Assembly: GCA_900769075.1 (NCBI GenBank)
Contig: CAAGFE010000118.1
Span: 1-18,022 of the forward strand
Reading direction: 5' to 3'
Origin: Clostridia bacterium
GTDB taxonomy: Bacteria; Bacillota; Clostridia; Christensenellales; Aristaeellaceae
Length of the DNA stretch: 18,022 nt
Shown: piece by piece, positions 1 through 7,089 of the stretch
Position numbering within the stretch: the first letter of the stretch is position 1
Layout of the letters: the number at the start of each line of letters is the position of its first letter
The notes under the pieces: generated by a model
Database searches by the model: none
The model's input: the letters and a program-made list of their open reading frames with translations, nothing else
What the model was told of the DNA's origin: nothing
Position numbers and translations under genes: made by a program

Positions 1-260
1 AAGGTTTCGGCAAAGGCCGAAACCGCCCCGCCCGCGCGGCAAAGCCCCGCGATACGAATGAAGTCAGAGGGCCTGCGGGCCCTCCGACACCTCCCTGTGA
101 GGTTTTTTGACAGTCTGCGTCGCGCTTTGCGCGACCTCCATTTCGCCGCGCGAAAGCGGCCCTGTTCTGCAGGCTTCGCTCCGCGATTGCGAGCAATCGC
201 TGTCGCTCGTCATGCTACGCTTGACCTACGTTTCGCCGCGCGAAAGCGGCCCCTTCCAGC
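1..260. repeat. Palindrome-rich intergenic spacer with a 29-bp near-direct repeat
   Basis: I see no credible gene in the first 342 bases. The stretch is packed with short perfect inverted repeats: 3-11 with 16-24 (9 bp, 4-nt loop), 67-73 with 78-84 (7 bp), 119-125 with 129-135 (7 bp, TTT loop), and 183-190 with 193-200 (8 bp). In addition 133-161 recurs at 223-251 with two mismatches, exactly 90 bp apart. Its 20-bp core, 141-160 and 231-250, is identical and itself folds (GCCGC/GCGGC). This looks like a non-coding, structured, possibly genome-repeated spacer. A short ORF can be drawn through it at 58-309, but it has no ribosome binding site and its translation simply follows the repeats. Confidence 0.6.
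89..108 (+). terminator. Candidate weak intrinsic terminator
   Basis: ACCTC (89-93) pairs with GAGGT (99-103) around a 5-nt loop, and the second arm runs into six T residues (103-108). The 7-bp GC hairpin at 67-84 lies just upstream. It may end transcription coming from a gene left of the window. The stem is short, so this is tentative. Confidence 0.4.
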
Positions 261-282
261 CCCAATATCCATGCAGTTCCCC

Positions 283-310
283 TTGAATTTCTCCGATTTC
301 ATGGTATAAT
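283..310 (+). promoter_or_regulatory. Sigma-A-like promoter for the Cys-rich gene and dinB
   Basis: TTGAAT (283-288) and TATAAT (305-310) are separated by 16 bp. This is the only good promoter upstream of the two-gene unit starting at 343, and would give a leader of about 25 nt. I saw no LexA-like operator overlapping it. Confidence 0.75.
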
Positions 311-342
311 ACCCATGTAATTTCACGAAAGGATGTTCGATC

Positions 343-564
343 ATGCGCTGCAGCTGCAAGGAATGTGGAATCTACATGGTTCAGGCGGATGCGCCCCATC
401 TGGGCTGCGTTTGCCCGGAATGCTTCTACCGTTGCACCGATTGTCTGGGCACCAATACCGTCGTCACCCGGGACAGCCTGAAGGCGCTGGCCTTCGATCC
501 GCGCTTCCAGCCGGAAAATCTGGCAGCAAACTTCATCCCGCGGACCGATGAGGACGATGAATAA
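343..564 (+). CDS. Small cysteine-rich (zinc-ribbon-like) protein, function unknown
   Basis: This 73-residue protein has eight cysteines in its first half: C3, C5, C8, C22, C24, C27, C31 and C34. The C5-x2-C8, C24-x2-C27 and C31-x2-C34 pairs suggest one or two zinc knuckles. The second half lacks cysteine and ends in an acidic tail (residues 69-73). There is no signal peptide or membrane segment, so it is probably cytosolic. The start is set by AAAGGA at 328-333, 9 nt before the ATG; an ATG at 333 is in another frame. The end overlaps the start of the downstream DNA polymerase, so the two are probably translationally coupled. I do not recognise the family. Zinc binding is inferred from cysteine spacing only; an iron-sulfur or structural role is also possible. 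Confidence 0.75.
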   Translation: MRCSCKECGIYMVQADAPHLGCVCPECFYRCTDCLGTNTVVTRDSLKALAFDPRFQPENLAANFIPRTDEDDE

Positions 565-1765
565 CGCGCCTGGCCCGCGCAGGGTGATCCTGCACTGCGA
601 CTGCAACAATTTCTACGCCTCGGTGGAGCTGCTGAAATACCCGGAATTGCGTCGCAAGCCGGTGGCGGTCGCCGGTGACCCGGAAGGGCGCCACGGCATC
701 ATCCTGGCGAAAAACATGATCGCCAAAGGTTATGGCGTACAGACCGCCGAGACCGTCTGGCAGGCGCGAAAAAAATGCCCCGGGCTGATTCTCCTGCCGC
801 CCCATCATGATGAATACGAGGCCATGTCCCATCGGGTGAACACCATCTACCAGCGCGTGACCGACCAGGTGGAGCCCTTCTCCGTGGACGAAAGCTGGCT
901 GGATGTGACCGGCTCACAGCGGCTGTTCGGGGACGGAAAAGCCATCGCGGACTTGCTCCGCCAGCGGGTGCGGGAGGAGCTGGGCATCACCATCAGCGCG
1001 GGCGTGAGCGACAACAAAACCTGGGCCAAGCTGGGCAGTGATTACAAAAAGCCCGACGCAACCACAGTCATCACCCGGGAAAACGTGGCGGAGCTGCTCT
1101 CTCCCCTGCCCATTCAGGATATGCTGTTTGTGGGGCGGGCGGCGGCGGAAATCCTGCAGCGCCACGGGGTCACGACCATCGGTATGCTGGCGGCCGCGCC
1201 CCGGGAGAATCTGGTGCGCTGGCTGGGCAAGCAGGGCGAAAGCCTGCATGCGATGGCCAACGGGCTGGATGACACGCCGGTGCGCCGCTGGGGAGAAACG
1301 GAAGCGGTCAAGTCCGTGGGCAACGGGATGACCTTCCCCCACGATCTGGTGGGCGAGGAAGCCTGGAAGGCCGGCCTGATGCCCCTTTGCGACAGCGTGG
1401 GCAGCCGTTTGCGGGCACAGGGGCTGAAATGCCGCACCATCACCCTGCAGATCAAGGATCCCGCCCTGAAGGTGATCTCCCGGCAAAAAACGCTGCCCAT
1501 GTCCACCAACCTGACGAAGGTCATCTTCCGCGAGGCCCTGATGATCCTTCAGCAATGCTGGCACAAGGATGCGCCCATCCGATTGCTGACGGTCACGGCT
1601 TCCGCCCTGTGCGCCGAGGATGCGGCGGAAACCGCCCAGCTGTCCTTCCTCACCGAGGTCAAGCCCGATGACCCGCGTCAAGCCCGCATCGAGCAGGCTG
1701 TCGATGACGTGCGCCGTCGGTTCGGGAAGGGCATCATCGCCCCCGGCACACAAAAGGTCGAGTGA
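557..1765 (+). CDS. dinB: Y-family DNA polymerase IV (DinB/UmuC type)
   Basis: This is a translesion DNA polymerase that copies past damaged template bases at the replication fork. The palm opens with HCDCNNFYASVE, which carries the first metal-binding Asp (D15) and the aromatic steric-gate position. SVDESWLDVT supplies the second acidic pair (D111, E112). GVSDNKTWAKLGSDYKKP is the usual conserved Lys-rich stretch, followed by the HhH/thumb and a little-finger domain. QLSFL near residues 361-365 resembles a beta-clamp binding motif. At 402 residues the length is that of a full enzyme. The start is uncertain: ATG at 557 has a weak GAGG 3 nt upstream, while ATG at 548 (405 residues) has no ribosome binding site. 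Both overlap the preceding Cys-rich gene, so the two are one operon, with a terminator over the stop codon. The protein family is certain; damage-inducible control is not visible in the sequence. Confidence 0.95.
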   Translation: MNNAPGPRRVILHCDCNNFYASVELLKYPELRRKPVAVAGDPEGRHGIILAKNMIAKGYGVQTAETVWQARKKCPGLILLPPHHDEYEAMSHRVNTIYQRVTDQVEPFSVDESWLDVTGSQRLFGDGKAIADLLRQRVREELGITISAGVSDNKTWAKLGSDYKKPDATTVITRENVAELLSPLPIQDMLFVGRAAAEILQRHGVTTIGMLAAAPRENLVRWLGKQGESLHAMANGLDDTPVRRWGETEAVKSVGNGMTFPHDLVGEEAWKAGLMPLCDSVGSRLRAQGLKCRTITLQIKDPALKVISRQKTLPMSTNLTKVIFREALMILQQCWHKDAPIRLLTVTASALCAEDAAETAQLSFLTEVKPDDPRQARIEQAVDDVRRRFGKGIIAPGTQKVE

Positions 1766-1779
1766 TTTCGGCCTTTTTT
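1752..1779 (+). terminator. Intrinsic terminator of the dinB unit
   Basis: AAAAGGTCG (1752-1760) pairs with CGGCCTTTT (1769-1777), a 9-bp stem with one G-T wobble and an 8-nt loop, running into T1774-1779. The dinB stop codon lies inside the loop. Confidence 0.85.
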
Positions 1780-1841
1780 CATGCTCTTCCTCCTTTTACA
1801 ATCAGCCCATTTCATTTTTAATCAACCGGCTGAAAAAGTGC

Positions 1842-1870
1842 TTGCAATAATCGCGGAGGATTGATATAAT
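1842..1870 (+). promoter_or_regulatory. Promoter of the pyrimidine operon
   Basis: TTGCAA (1842-1847), a 17-bp spacer and a perfect TATAAT (1865-1870) lie 37 bp ahead of the pyrC start. The expected transcript start near 1877 leaves a leader of only about 30 nt, most of it taken up by the AAGGAGG ribosome binding site at 1892-1898. There is no room for a PyrR-binding anti-antiterminator or a terminator hairpin. Any transcriptional control must therefore act at the promoter or at start-site choice. Confidence 0.85.
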
Positions 1871-1906
1871 AAATCGGATAAGCAACAATCCAAGGAGGAT
1901 GTACCC

Positions 1907-3181
1907 ATGCGAATGCTGCTCCAGGGCGGTCAGGTCTATGATCGCGGTCGGCTCATTCCGATGGATATTGAGGTCACGGACGGCATTGTCACCGGCCGGG
2001 GACAGGCTATTTCTTCCAATGCAGACAAAGTATTTGATTGCCGCGGGCTTGCGGTGTTTCCCGGATTTGCGGACGTGCATGTGCATCTTCGTGAGCCGGG
2101 TTTTTCTTATAAGGAGACCATCGGAACCGGCACGAGAGCCTGCGCCCGGGGCGGTTACACGGTGGTCGGCGCGATGCCGAACCTGAACCCCGCGCCGGAT
2201 TCCGATGAGCATCTGCGCGTGCAGGAGGAGCTGATTGCCCGGCAGGCGGTCATCCGCGTGCTGCCCTACGCCAGCATCACCCTGGGCCAGAAGGGCGAGG
2301 GTGAGGTGACCGATATGGCGGCGCTGGCTCCGCGGGTCATCGGTTTCTCCGATGACGGGCGCGGCGTGAAGGAGGCGGATACCATGCGGGAAGCCATGCG
2401 CCGGTGCAAGGCGGCGGATGCCATCCTTGCTGCCCACTGCGAGGACATGGGCCTGATTCCCGCCGGCGGCGCGATTCACGACGGGGCGTTCGCCAGGGCC
2501 CACGCCATCCCCGGCATTCCCAGCGAGAGCGAATGGGGCCCCATCGCCCGGGACGTTGCGCTGGCCCGGGAAACCGGCTGCCGTTATCACGTCTGCCACG
2601 TCAGCACAAAGGAAAGCGTGGAGATCATCCGCCGCGCCAAGGCGGAGGGCGTGGACATCACCTGCGAAACCGGGCCCCACTACCTACTGCTGTGCCAGGA
2701 TAATCTGCAGGATCTGGGGCGGTTCAAGATGAATCCGCCGCTGCGGGACAGGGCCGACCAGCTCGCCCTGATCGAGGGGTTGCTGGACGGCACCATCGAC
2801 ATGATCGCCACCGATCACGCGCCCCATTCCGCCGAGGAAAAGAGCCGCGGCCTGGCCAAATCCGCCATGGGCGTGGTCGGCATTGAAACCGCCTTCCCGC
2901 TGATGTACACCTACTTTGTCGAAACGGGCCGCATGTCCCTGGAAACGCTGATGGATCGGATGGTCTACGCGCCGAGGAAGCGCTTCCGCCTGGATGGGGG
3001 CATCGAAATGGGCGACCGCGCGGAGCTGGCCGTCTTTGATCTGCATGCGAACCAGACCATCGACCCCGCTGATTTCCTCAGCAAGGGCAAGGCCACGCCC
3101 TTCGAGGGCTGGCAGGTGCATGCTGAGTGCAGGCTGACCATCTGCGGCGAAACCATCGCCTACGACAACTTCAACCGATAA
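1907..3181 (+). CDS. pyrC: Dihydroorotase (type I)
   Basis: This enzyme reversibly cyclises N-carbamoyl-aspartate to dihydroorotate, step three of de novo pyrimidine synthesis, in the cytosol. It is an amidohydrolase TIM barrel. The zinc site is visible as DVHVHLREPG (H58, H60), FSDDG (D150), AHCED (H177), the HVCH segment (H231) and ATDHAPH (D303), with spacing like that of the Bacillus enzyme. At 424 residues it is the usual type I length. The start at 1907 is favoured over an in-frame ATG at 1913 because AAGGAGG lies 8 nt upstream. It is the first gene of the pyr operon, 18 bp before pyrK. Starting the operon with pyrC rather than pyrB is unusual. Family assignment is very secure. Confidence 0.97.
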   Translation: MRMLLQGGQVYDRGRLIPMDIEVTDGIVTGRGQAISSNADKVFDCRGLAVFPGFADVHVHLREPGFSYKETIGTGTRACARGGYTVVGAMPNLNPAPDSDEHLRVQEELIARQAVIRVLPYASITLGQKGEGEVTDMAALAPRVIGFSDDGRGVKEADTMREAMRRCKAADAILAAHCEDMGLIPAGGAIHDGAFARAHAIPGIPSESEWGPIARDVALARETGCRYHVCHVSTKESVEIIRRAKAEGVDITCETGPHYLLLCQDNLQDLGRFKMNPPLRDRADQLALIEGLLDGTIDMIATDHAPHSAEEKSRGLAKSAMGVVGIETAFPLMYTYFVETGRMSLETLMDRMVYAPRKRFRLDGGIEMGDRAELAVFDLHANQTIDPADFLSKGKATPFEGWQVHAECRLTICGETIAYDNFNR

Positions 3182-3199
3182 ATCATGAGGAGGAACAGC

Positions 3200-3922
3200 A
3201 TGCTTTACCGCCTTGTTGAAAACACCCGGCTGACCGAGACCGTCTGGCGCATGAAGCTGGCGGGCGATACCAGCGCCATCAAAGCGCCGGGCCAGTTTTT
3301 TCAGCTGACCGTCCCCGGTTTTTACCTGCGCCGCCCCATCTCCATCTGCGACTGGGACGAAGGAACCATCACCCTGGTGTACAAAGTGGTCGGTCAGGGC
3401 ACCGAGGCCATGAGTGCCATGAAGCCCGGCCTGGAGCTGGATGTCCTCAATGGTCTGGGCAACGGCTTTGACACCAGCCGCTGCGGGGAGAAGCCGCTGC
3501 TCATCGGCGGCGGCGTGGGCCTTCCGCCCATGATCGGATTGTGCCGCCAGCTCCTGCGCGAGGGCAAGCATCCCACCGTGCTGGCAGGCTTCAACACCGC
3601 CGGCGAGGTGTTCCTGAAGGATGCGGTGGAGGACATGGGCGCGCCTTTTGTCCTGACGACGATGGACGGTTCCGCCGGGGTGAAGGGACTGGTGACCGAC
3701 GCGATGGTGGACATCGACTTCACCGACATCTGCGCCTGCGGCCCCCTGCCCATGCTCAAGGCCATCATGAACGCCACGGACAAGCCCGCCCAGCTCTCCT
3801 TTGAGGAGCGGATGGGCTGCGGCTTCGGTGCGTGCATGGGCTGCACGGTGAAGGTCAAGGGCGGCTACAAGCGCATCTGCAAGGACGGCCCGATTCTGGA
3901 TCGAGAGGAGGTCATCTGGTGA
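3200..3922 (+). CDS. pyrK: Dihydroorotate dehydrogenase B, electron transfer subunit
   Basis: PyrK passes electrons from PyrD to NAD+ in the heterotetrameric class 1B dihydroorotate dehydrogenase. The FAD-binding part has RRPIS (residues 44-48), the nucleotide-binding part has GGGVGLPP (103-110), and a C-terminal C207-x4-C212-x2-C215-x11-C227 set binds the 2Fe-2S cluster. The protein is 240 residues, normal for the family. An in-frame ATG at 3185 exists, but the GAGGAGG ribosome binding site (3187-3193) lies between it and 3200, so ATG 3200 is the real start. The stop overlaps the ATG of pyrD by one base, which fits the fixed pairing of the subunits. Family assignment is very secure. Confidence 0.96.
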   Translation: MLYRLVENTRLTETVWRMKLAGDTSAIKAPGQFFQLTVPGFYLRRPISICDWDEGTITLVYKVVGQGTEAMSAMKPGLELDVLNGLGNGFDTSRCGEKPLLIGGGVGLPPMIGLCRQLLREGKHPTVLAGFNTAGEVFLKDAVEDMGAPFVLTTMDGSAGVKGLVTDAMVDIDFTDICACGPLPMLKAIMNATDKPAQLSFEERMGCGFGACMGCTVKVKGGYKRICKDGPILDREEVIW

Positions 3923-4827
3923 TGAAAGACCTGTCCGTTACCCTCTCCGGCGTGAAGCTGGACAACCCCGTCATTCCCGCCAGCGGCACCTTCGGCTTCG
4001 GTCAGGAGTTCCTGCCGTATTATGACATCAACATCCTCGGCTCGCTGTCCTTCAAGGGCACGACGGCGGAAAGCCGCTACGGCAACCCCACGCCCCGCAT
4101 CGCGGAATGCCCGAATGGCATGCTCAACTCCGTCGGCCTTCAGAATCCCGGCGTGGATCACGTCATCGCCCACGAGCTGCCCGCCCTGCGCAGGGTGTTC
4201 CGCAAGCCCATCGTGGCGAACATCAGCGGCTTTTCCATCGACGAATACGTCACCTGCGTGGAGAAGCTCACCCGCGAGGATCAGGTGGAGATCCTGGAGG
4301 TGAACATCTCCTGCCCCAACGTCCACGGCGGCGGCATGGCCTTCGGCACCAGCCCGGAGGCAGCGGCGTCCGTCACCCGGGCGGTGAAGCAGGTCGCCAC
4401 CAAGCCCGTGTTCATCAAGCTCAGCCCCAACGTGACGGACATCGTGTCCATCGCCCGGGCCTGCGAGGACGCGGGCGCAGACGGGCTTTCCCTCATCAAC
4501 ACCCTGCTGGGCATGCGCATTGACATGAAGCGCCGCAAGCCCGTGCTGGCCAATGTGATGGGCGGCTACTCCGGGCCGGGCATCTTCCCGGTGGCGCTGC
4601 GCATGGTGTACCAGGTGACCGGCGCGGTGAAGATCCCCGTGATCGGCATGGGCGGTATCTCTACGGCCCGCGACGTCATCGAGATGATGATGGCCGGCGC
4701 CAAGGCCGTGCAGGTCGGCGCGGCGAACCTGGTGAACCCTTATGCGTGCAAGGAGATCATCGAGCAGCTGCCCGCCGAAATGGAGAAGCTGGGCATCGAC
4801 CGCCTGAGCGACATCACCCGCGTCTGA
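3922..4827 (+). CDS. pyrD: Dihydroorotate dehydrogenase B, catalytic subunit
   Basis: This FMN enzyme oxidises dihydroorotate to orotate, working with PyrK so that NAD+ is the final acceptor. The catalytic base is C131 in NISCPNVHGGG, which marks class 1 (Cys) rather than class 2 (Ser, quinone-linked). The phosphate-binding GGIS segment is at 244-247. The length of 301 residues is typical. The start is ATG 3922, overlapping the pyrK stop by one base; GTG 3919, in frame and 7 nt from GGAGG at 3907-3911, is an equally spaced alternative adding one residue. An 86-bp gap, in which I see nothing distinctive, separates it from pyrF. The soluble NAD-linked enzyme suits an anaerobe. Confidence 0.96.
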   Translation: MKDLSVTLSGVKLDNPVIPASGTFGFGQEFLPYYDINILGSLSFKGTTAESRYGNPTPRIAECPNGMLNSVGLQNPGVDHVIAHELPALRRVFRKPIVANISGFSIDEYVTCVEKLTREDQVEILEVNISCPNVHGGGMAFGTSPEAAASVTRAVKQVATKPVFIKLSPNVTDIVSIARACEDAGADGLSLINTLLGMRIDMKRRKPVLANVMGGYSGPGIFPVALRMVYQVTGAVKIPVIGMGGISTARDVIEMMMAGAKAVQVGAANLVNPYACKEIIEQLPAEMEKLGIDRLSDITRV

Positions 4828-4913
4828 CCGCGAAGCCCTATGGCGCATTCTTTCACCCTTCACATGCCCCGCGCATGATGAAAATACAAACAACCGTGCA
4901 GGAGGAAACAACC

Positions 4914-5618
4914 ATGGCTAAGGACGTCATCATTGCCCTCGACTTTGAGAATAAGGAAAAGACCCTCGCCTTCCTGGATCAGTTCACGGGCCGCAAGCCC
5001 TATGTGAAAATCGGCATGGAGCTGTTCTACGCCGAAGGCCCCGCCATCGTCCGGGAGATCAAGGCCCGGGGCCACAAAATCTTCCTCGACCTGAAACTGC
5101 ATGACATCCCCAACACCGTCAAGAAGGCCATGGCTGTGCTGCGCCATCTGGACGTGGACATGACCAACCTCCACGCCGCCGGTACCATCGCCATGATGGA
5201 AGCCGCCAAGGAAGGCCTGACCCGCGAGGACGGCTCCTGCGGTGTGCTGCTGGCGGTCACCCAGCTGACCTCCACCAGCGAGGAACGCATGCAAAGCGAG
5301 CTGCTGATTAACGCCTCCATGCCCGACACGGTAAAGAAGTACGCCCAGAACGCCAAGGCGGCGGGCCTGTCCGGCGTGGTGTGCTCTCCGCTGGAGGCCG
5401 CGCTGGTCAAGGAAGCCTGCGGCGCAGACTTCCTGACCGTCACCCCCGGCATCCGCTTTGCCGATGGCGACGTGGGCGATCAGGTGCGCATCATGACCCC
5501 CGAAAAGGCCCGCGCCGCCAGCGATTACATCGTGGTGGGCCGTCCCATCACCGCGGCGGCGGATCCCGTGGCAGCCTACAACCGCTGCGTGAAGGAATTC
5601 CTGGGCGTCGACGCCTGA
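4914..5618 (+). CDS. pyrF: Orotidine 5'-phosphate decarboxylase
   Basis: PyrF decarboxylates OMP to UMP, the last step of the pathway. The catalytic D-K-x-x-D array is clear in DLKLHDIPNTV (D59, K61, D64), with D10 and K32 at the expected upstream positions. VTPGIR and VGRPI near the C-terminus bind the phosphate. This is the compact, 234-residue group I form. The start is fixed by AGGAGG at 4900-4905, 8 nt before the ATG. The reading frame stays open far upstream into pyrD, but that extension has no family similarity. It lies between pyrD and pyrE in the operon. Confidence 0.96.
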   Translation: MAKDVIIALDFENKEKTLAFLDQFTGRKPYVKIGMELFYAEGPAIVREIKARGHKIFLDLKLHDIPNTVKKAMAVLRHLDVDMTNLHAAGTIAMMEAAKEGLTREDGSCGVLLAVTQLTSTSEERMQSELLINASMPDTVKKYAQNAKAAGLSGVVCSPLEAALVKEACGADFLTVTPGIRFADGDVGDQVRIMTPEKARAASDYIVVGRPITAAADPVAAYNRCVKEFLGVDA

Positions 5619-5655
5619 TCCGATTTGACGATTGAAATGAAAGGGAGAAATAAAC

Positions 5656-6312
5656 ATGGAAGCCTACAAGCATGAGTTTATCGCATTCCTGGAATCCGCC
5701 GGCGTGCTGAAGTTCGGTGACTTCACCGCCAAGTCCGGGCGGAAGATCCCCTACTTCATCAACGCGGGCGACATCAAGACCGGCGAGCAGATCGCCAGGC
5801 TGGGCGAGTTCTACGCCAAGGCCTATCTGGAAAAGGTCGGCAAGCGCCGCACCGTGCTCTACGGCCCCGCCTACAAGGGCATCTCCATCGCGGTGTCCTC
5901 CGCCATCGCGCTGAGCAAGGAGGGCCTTGATGTGCCCTTCTTCTTCAACCGCAAGGAGGCCAAGGATCACGGCGAGGGCGGCGTGTTCGTGGGCTATGTG
6001 CCCAAGGCCGGGGAGGAGGTCGTCATCGTCGAGGACGTGATCACCGCCGGAACCGCCATCCGCGAGAGCATGGGCATCCTGGGGGCTCTGGAGGGCGTGA
6101 AGGTCGCAGCTACCTTCGTGATGGTCGACCGCAAGGAAAAGGGCAAGACCGAAAAGTCCGCCATGGCAGAGGTGGAGGAGGAGTTCGGCTTCCCGGTGTA
6201 CTCCGTGGTGGATGTGTATGACATCATCGAGTACCTCGAGGCGGACGAAAAGAACGCCGAGAACGTGCAGCGTATCCGCAATTACCTCGCCGTCAACGGG
6301 GCGAAGGCATAA
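5656..6312 (+). CDS. pyrE: Orotate phosphoribosyltransferase
   Basis: PyrE joins orotate to PRPP to make OMP, the substrate of PyrF encoded just upstream. The PRPP-binding signature VVIVEDVITAGTA is at residues 122-134. The flexible-loop region with RKEAKDHGEGG (99-109) is also present. The length of 218 residues is normal. AAGGGAG at 5641-5647 lies 8 nt before the ATG. The stop is only 3 bp before the start of an ABC transporter ATPase, so the operon continues into non-pyrimidine genes. Confidence 0.95.
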   Translation: MEAYKHEFIAFLESAGVLKFGDFTAKSGRKIPYFINAGDIKTGEQIARLGEFYAKAYLEKVGKRRTVLYGPAYKGISIAVSSAIALSKEGLDVPFFFNRKEAKDHGEGGVFVGYVPKAGEEVVIVEDVITAGTAIRESMGILGALEGVKVAATFVMVDRKEKGKTEKSAMAEVEEEFGFPVYSVVDVYDIIEYLEADEKNAENVQRIRNYLAVNGAKA

Positions 6313-6315
6313 GGT

Positions 6316-7089
6316 ATGCTGAGCATTACCAATCTGACGCGAAAGTACATCAGCCGACTTGCCGTGGACAACGTTTCGCTGACCATTGAGCCGGGCAAGA
6401 CCTACGCGCTGCTGGGCCCCAACGGCAGCGGCAAGACCACGCTGATGAAGATGATCGCCGGGCTGACCCGGCCCACCTCCGGGGAGATCCTGTTTAACGG
6501 CATGCCCATCGGCCCCAAAACCAAGGCTGACATCGCCTACATGCCCACGGAGAGCTACTTCTACAATTACATGACCATCCGGGACGCGGGCCGGTACTAC
6601 GCCGATTTCTTCCGGGATTTCAGCCTGGAGCAGTTCCGGGACATCCTCGCCCGGATGGAGCTTGACCCCAAGGACAAAATCCGCCAGCTTTCCTCCGGCA
6701 TGAACGCCAAGGTGCGCCTGGCCCTGACCCTCAGTCGGGACGCCAAGCTGTTCATGTTCGACGAGCCCCTCAACGGCGTGGACATCCTCACCCGGGCCCA
6801 GGTGGTGCGCGAAATCATCCGCAGCCGGCAAACGGGGCGCTCCATGCTGATCTCCACCCACCTGGTGGACGAGCTGGAGGCCTTCGTGGATGACGCGATC
6901 TTCATGAAAAGCGGCGTGATTGAACGCATGGGCCCCTGCAGCGAACTGACAAAGGAGCACTCCCTGACGGAAGTGTACCTGTCCATCTACGGCAACATGG
7001 ATTTGACCGACCCTGCCCTGCTGGCAGCGGCGCAAGGCATCAAAAGGAGCCCCCGGGCGGACGCGGAGGGAGGTGCTTCGGAGTGCTGA
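6316..7089 (+). CDS. ABC-2 type transporter ATP-binding protein
   Basis: This single nucleotide-binding domain would power the membrane protein encoded next. Walker A is GPNGSGKT (34-41), the signature is LSSGM (125-129), Walker B is LFMFDEP (145-151), and the H-loop lies in ISTHLVDE. The overall type is that of exporter ATPases (CcmA/BcrA-like), not import ATPases. At 257 residues it is slightly long, with a C-terminal extension after the core. It starts 3 bp after pyrE and its stop overlaps the start of the permease gene by 7 bp, so it is clearly part of the pyr transcript. Only a weak GAAGG (6303-6307) serves as ribosome binding site. The substrate is unknown. A link to nucleotides is only suggested by position. 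Confidence 0.9.
   Translation: MLSITNLTRKYISRLAVDNVSLTIEPGKTYALLGPNGSGKTTLMKMIAGLTRPTSGEILFNGMPIGPKTKADIAYMPTESYFYNYMTIRDAGRYYADFFRDFSLEQFRDILARMELDPKDKIRQLSSGMNAKVRLALTLSRDAKLFMFDEPLNGVDILTRAQVVREIIRSRQTGRSMLISTHLVDELEAFVDDAIFMKSGVIERMGPCSELTKEHSLTEVYLSIYGNMDLTDPALLAAAQGIKRSPRADAEGGASEC

Noticed and set aside
58..309. 83-aa plus-strand ORF in the first spacer
   Set aside because: It runs through the hairpins and the 29-bp repeat, gives Arg/Ala-rich repeated translation, has no ribosome binding site and overlaps the promoter of the next gene.
283..342. LexA-type SOS box ahead of the dinB unit
   Set aside because: No palindromic GAAC-N4-GTTC-like or CTG-N10-CAG site overlaps the promoter.
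3185..3199. Upstream ATG giving pyrK five extra residues
   Set aside because: The GAGGAGG ribosome binding site overlaps those codons and is properly spaced for ATG 3200.
5548..7035. 495-aa minus-strand ORF opposite pyrE and the ABC ATPase
   Set aside because: Shadow of two unmistakable genes, with His/Val/Gly-rich low-complexity composition.
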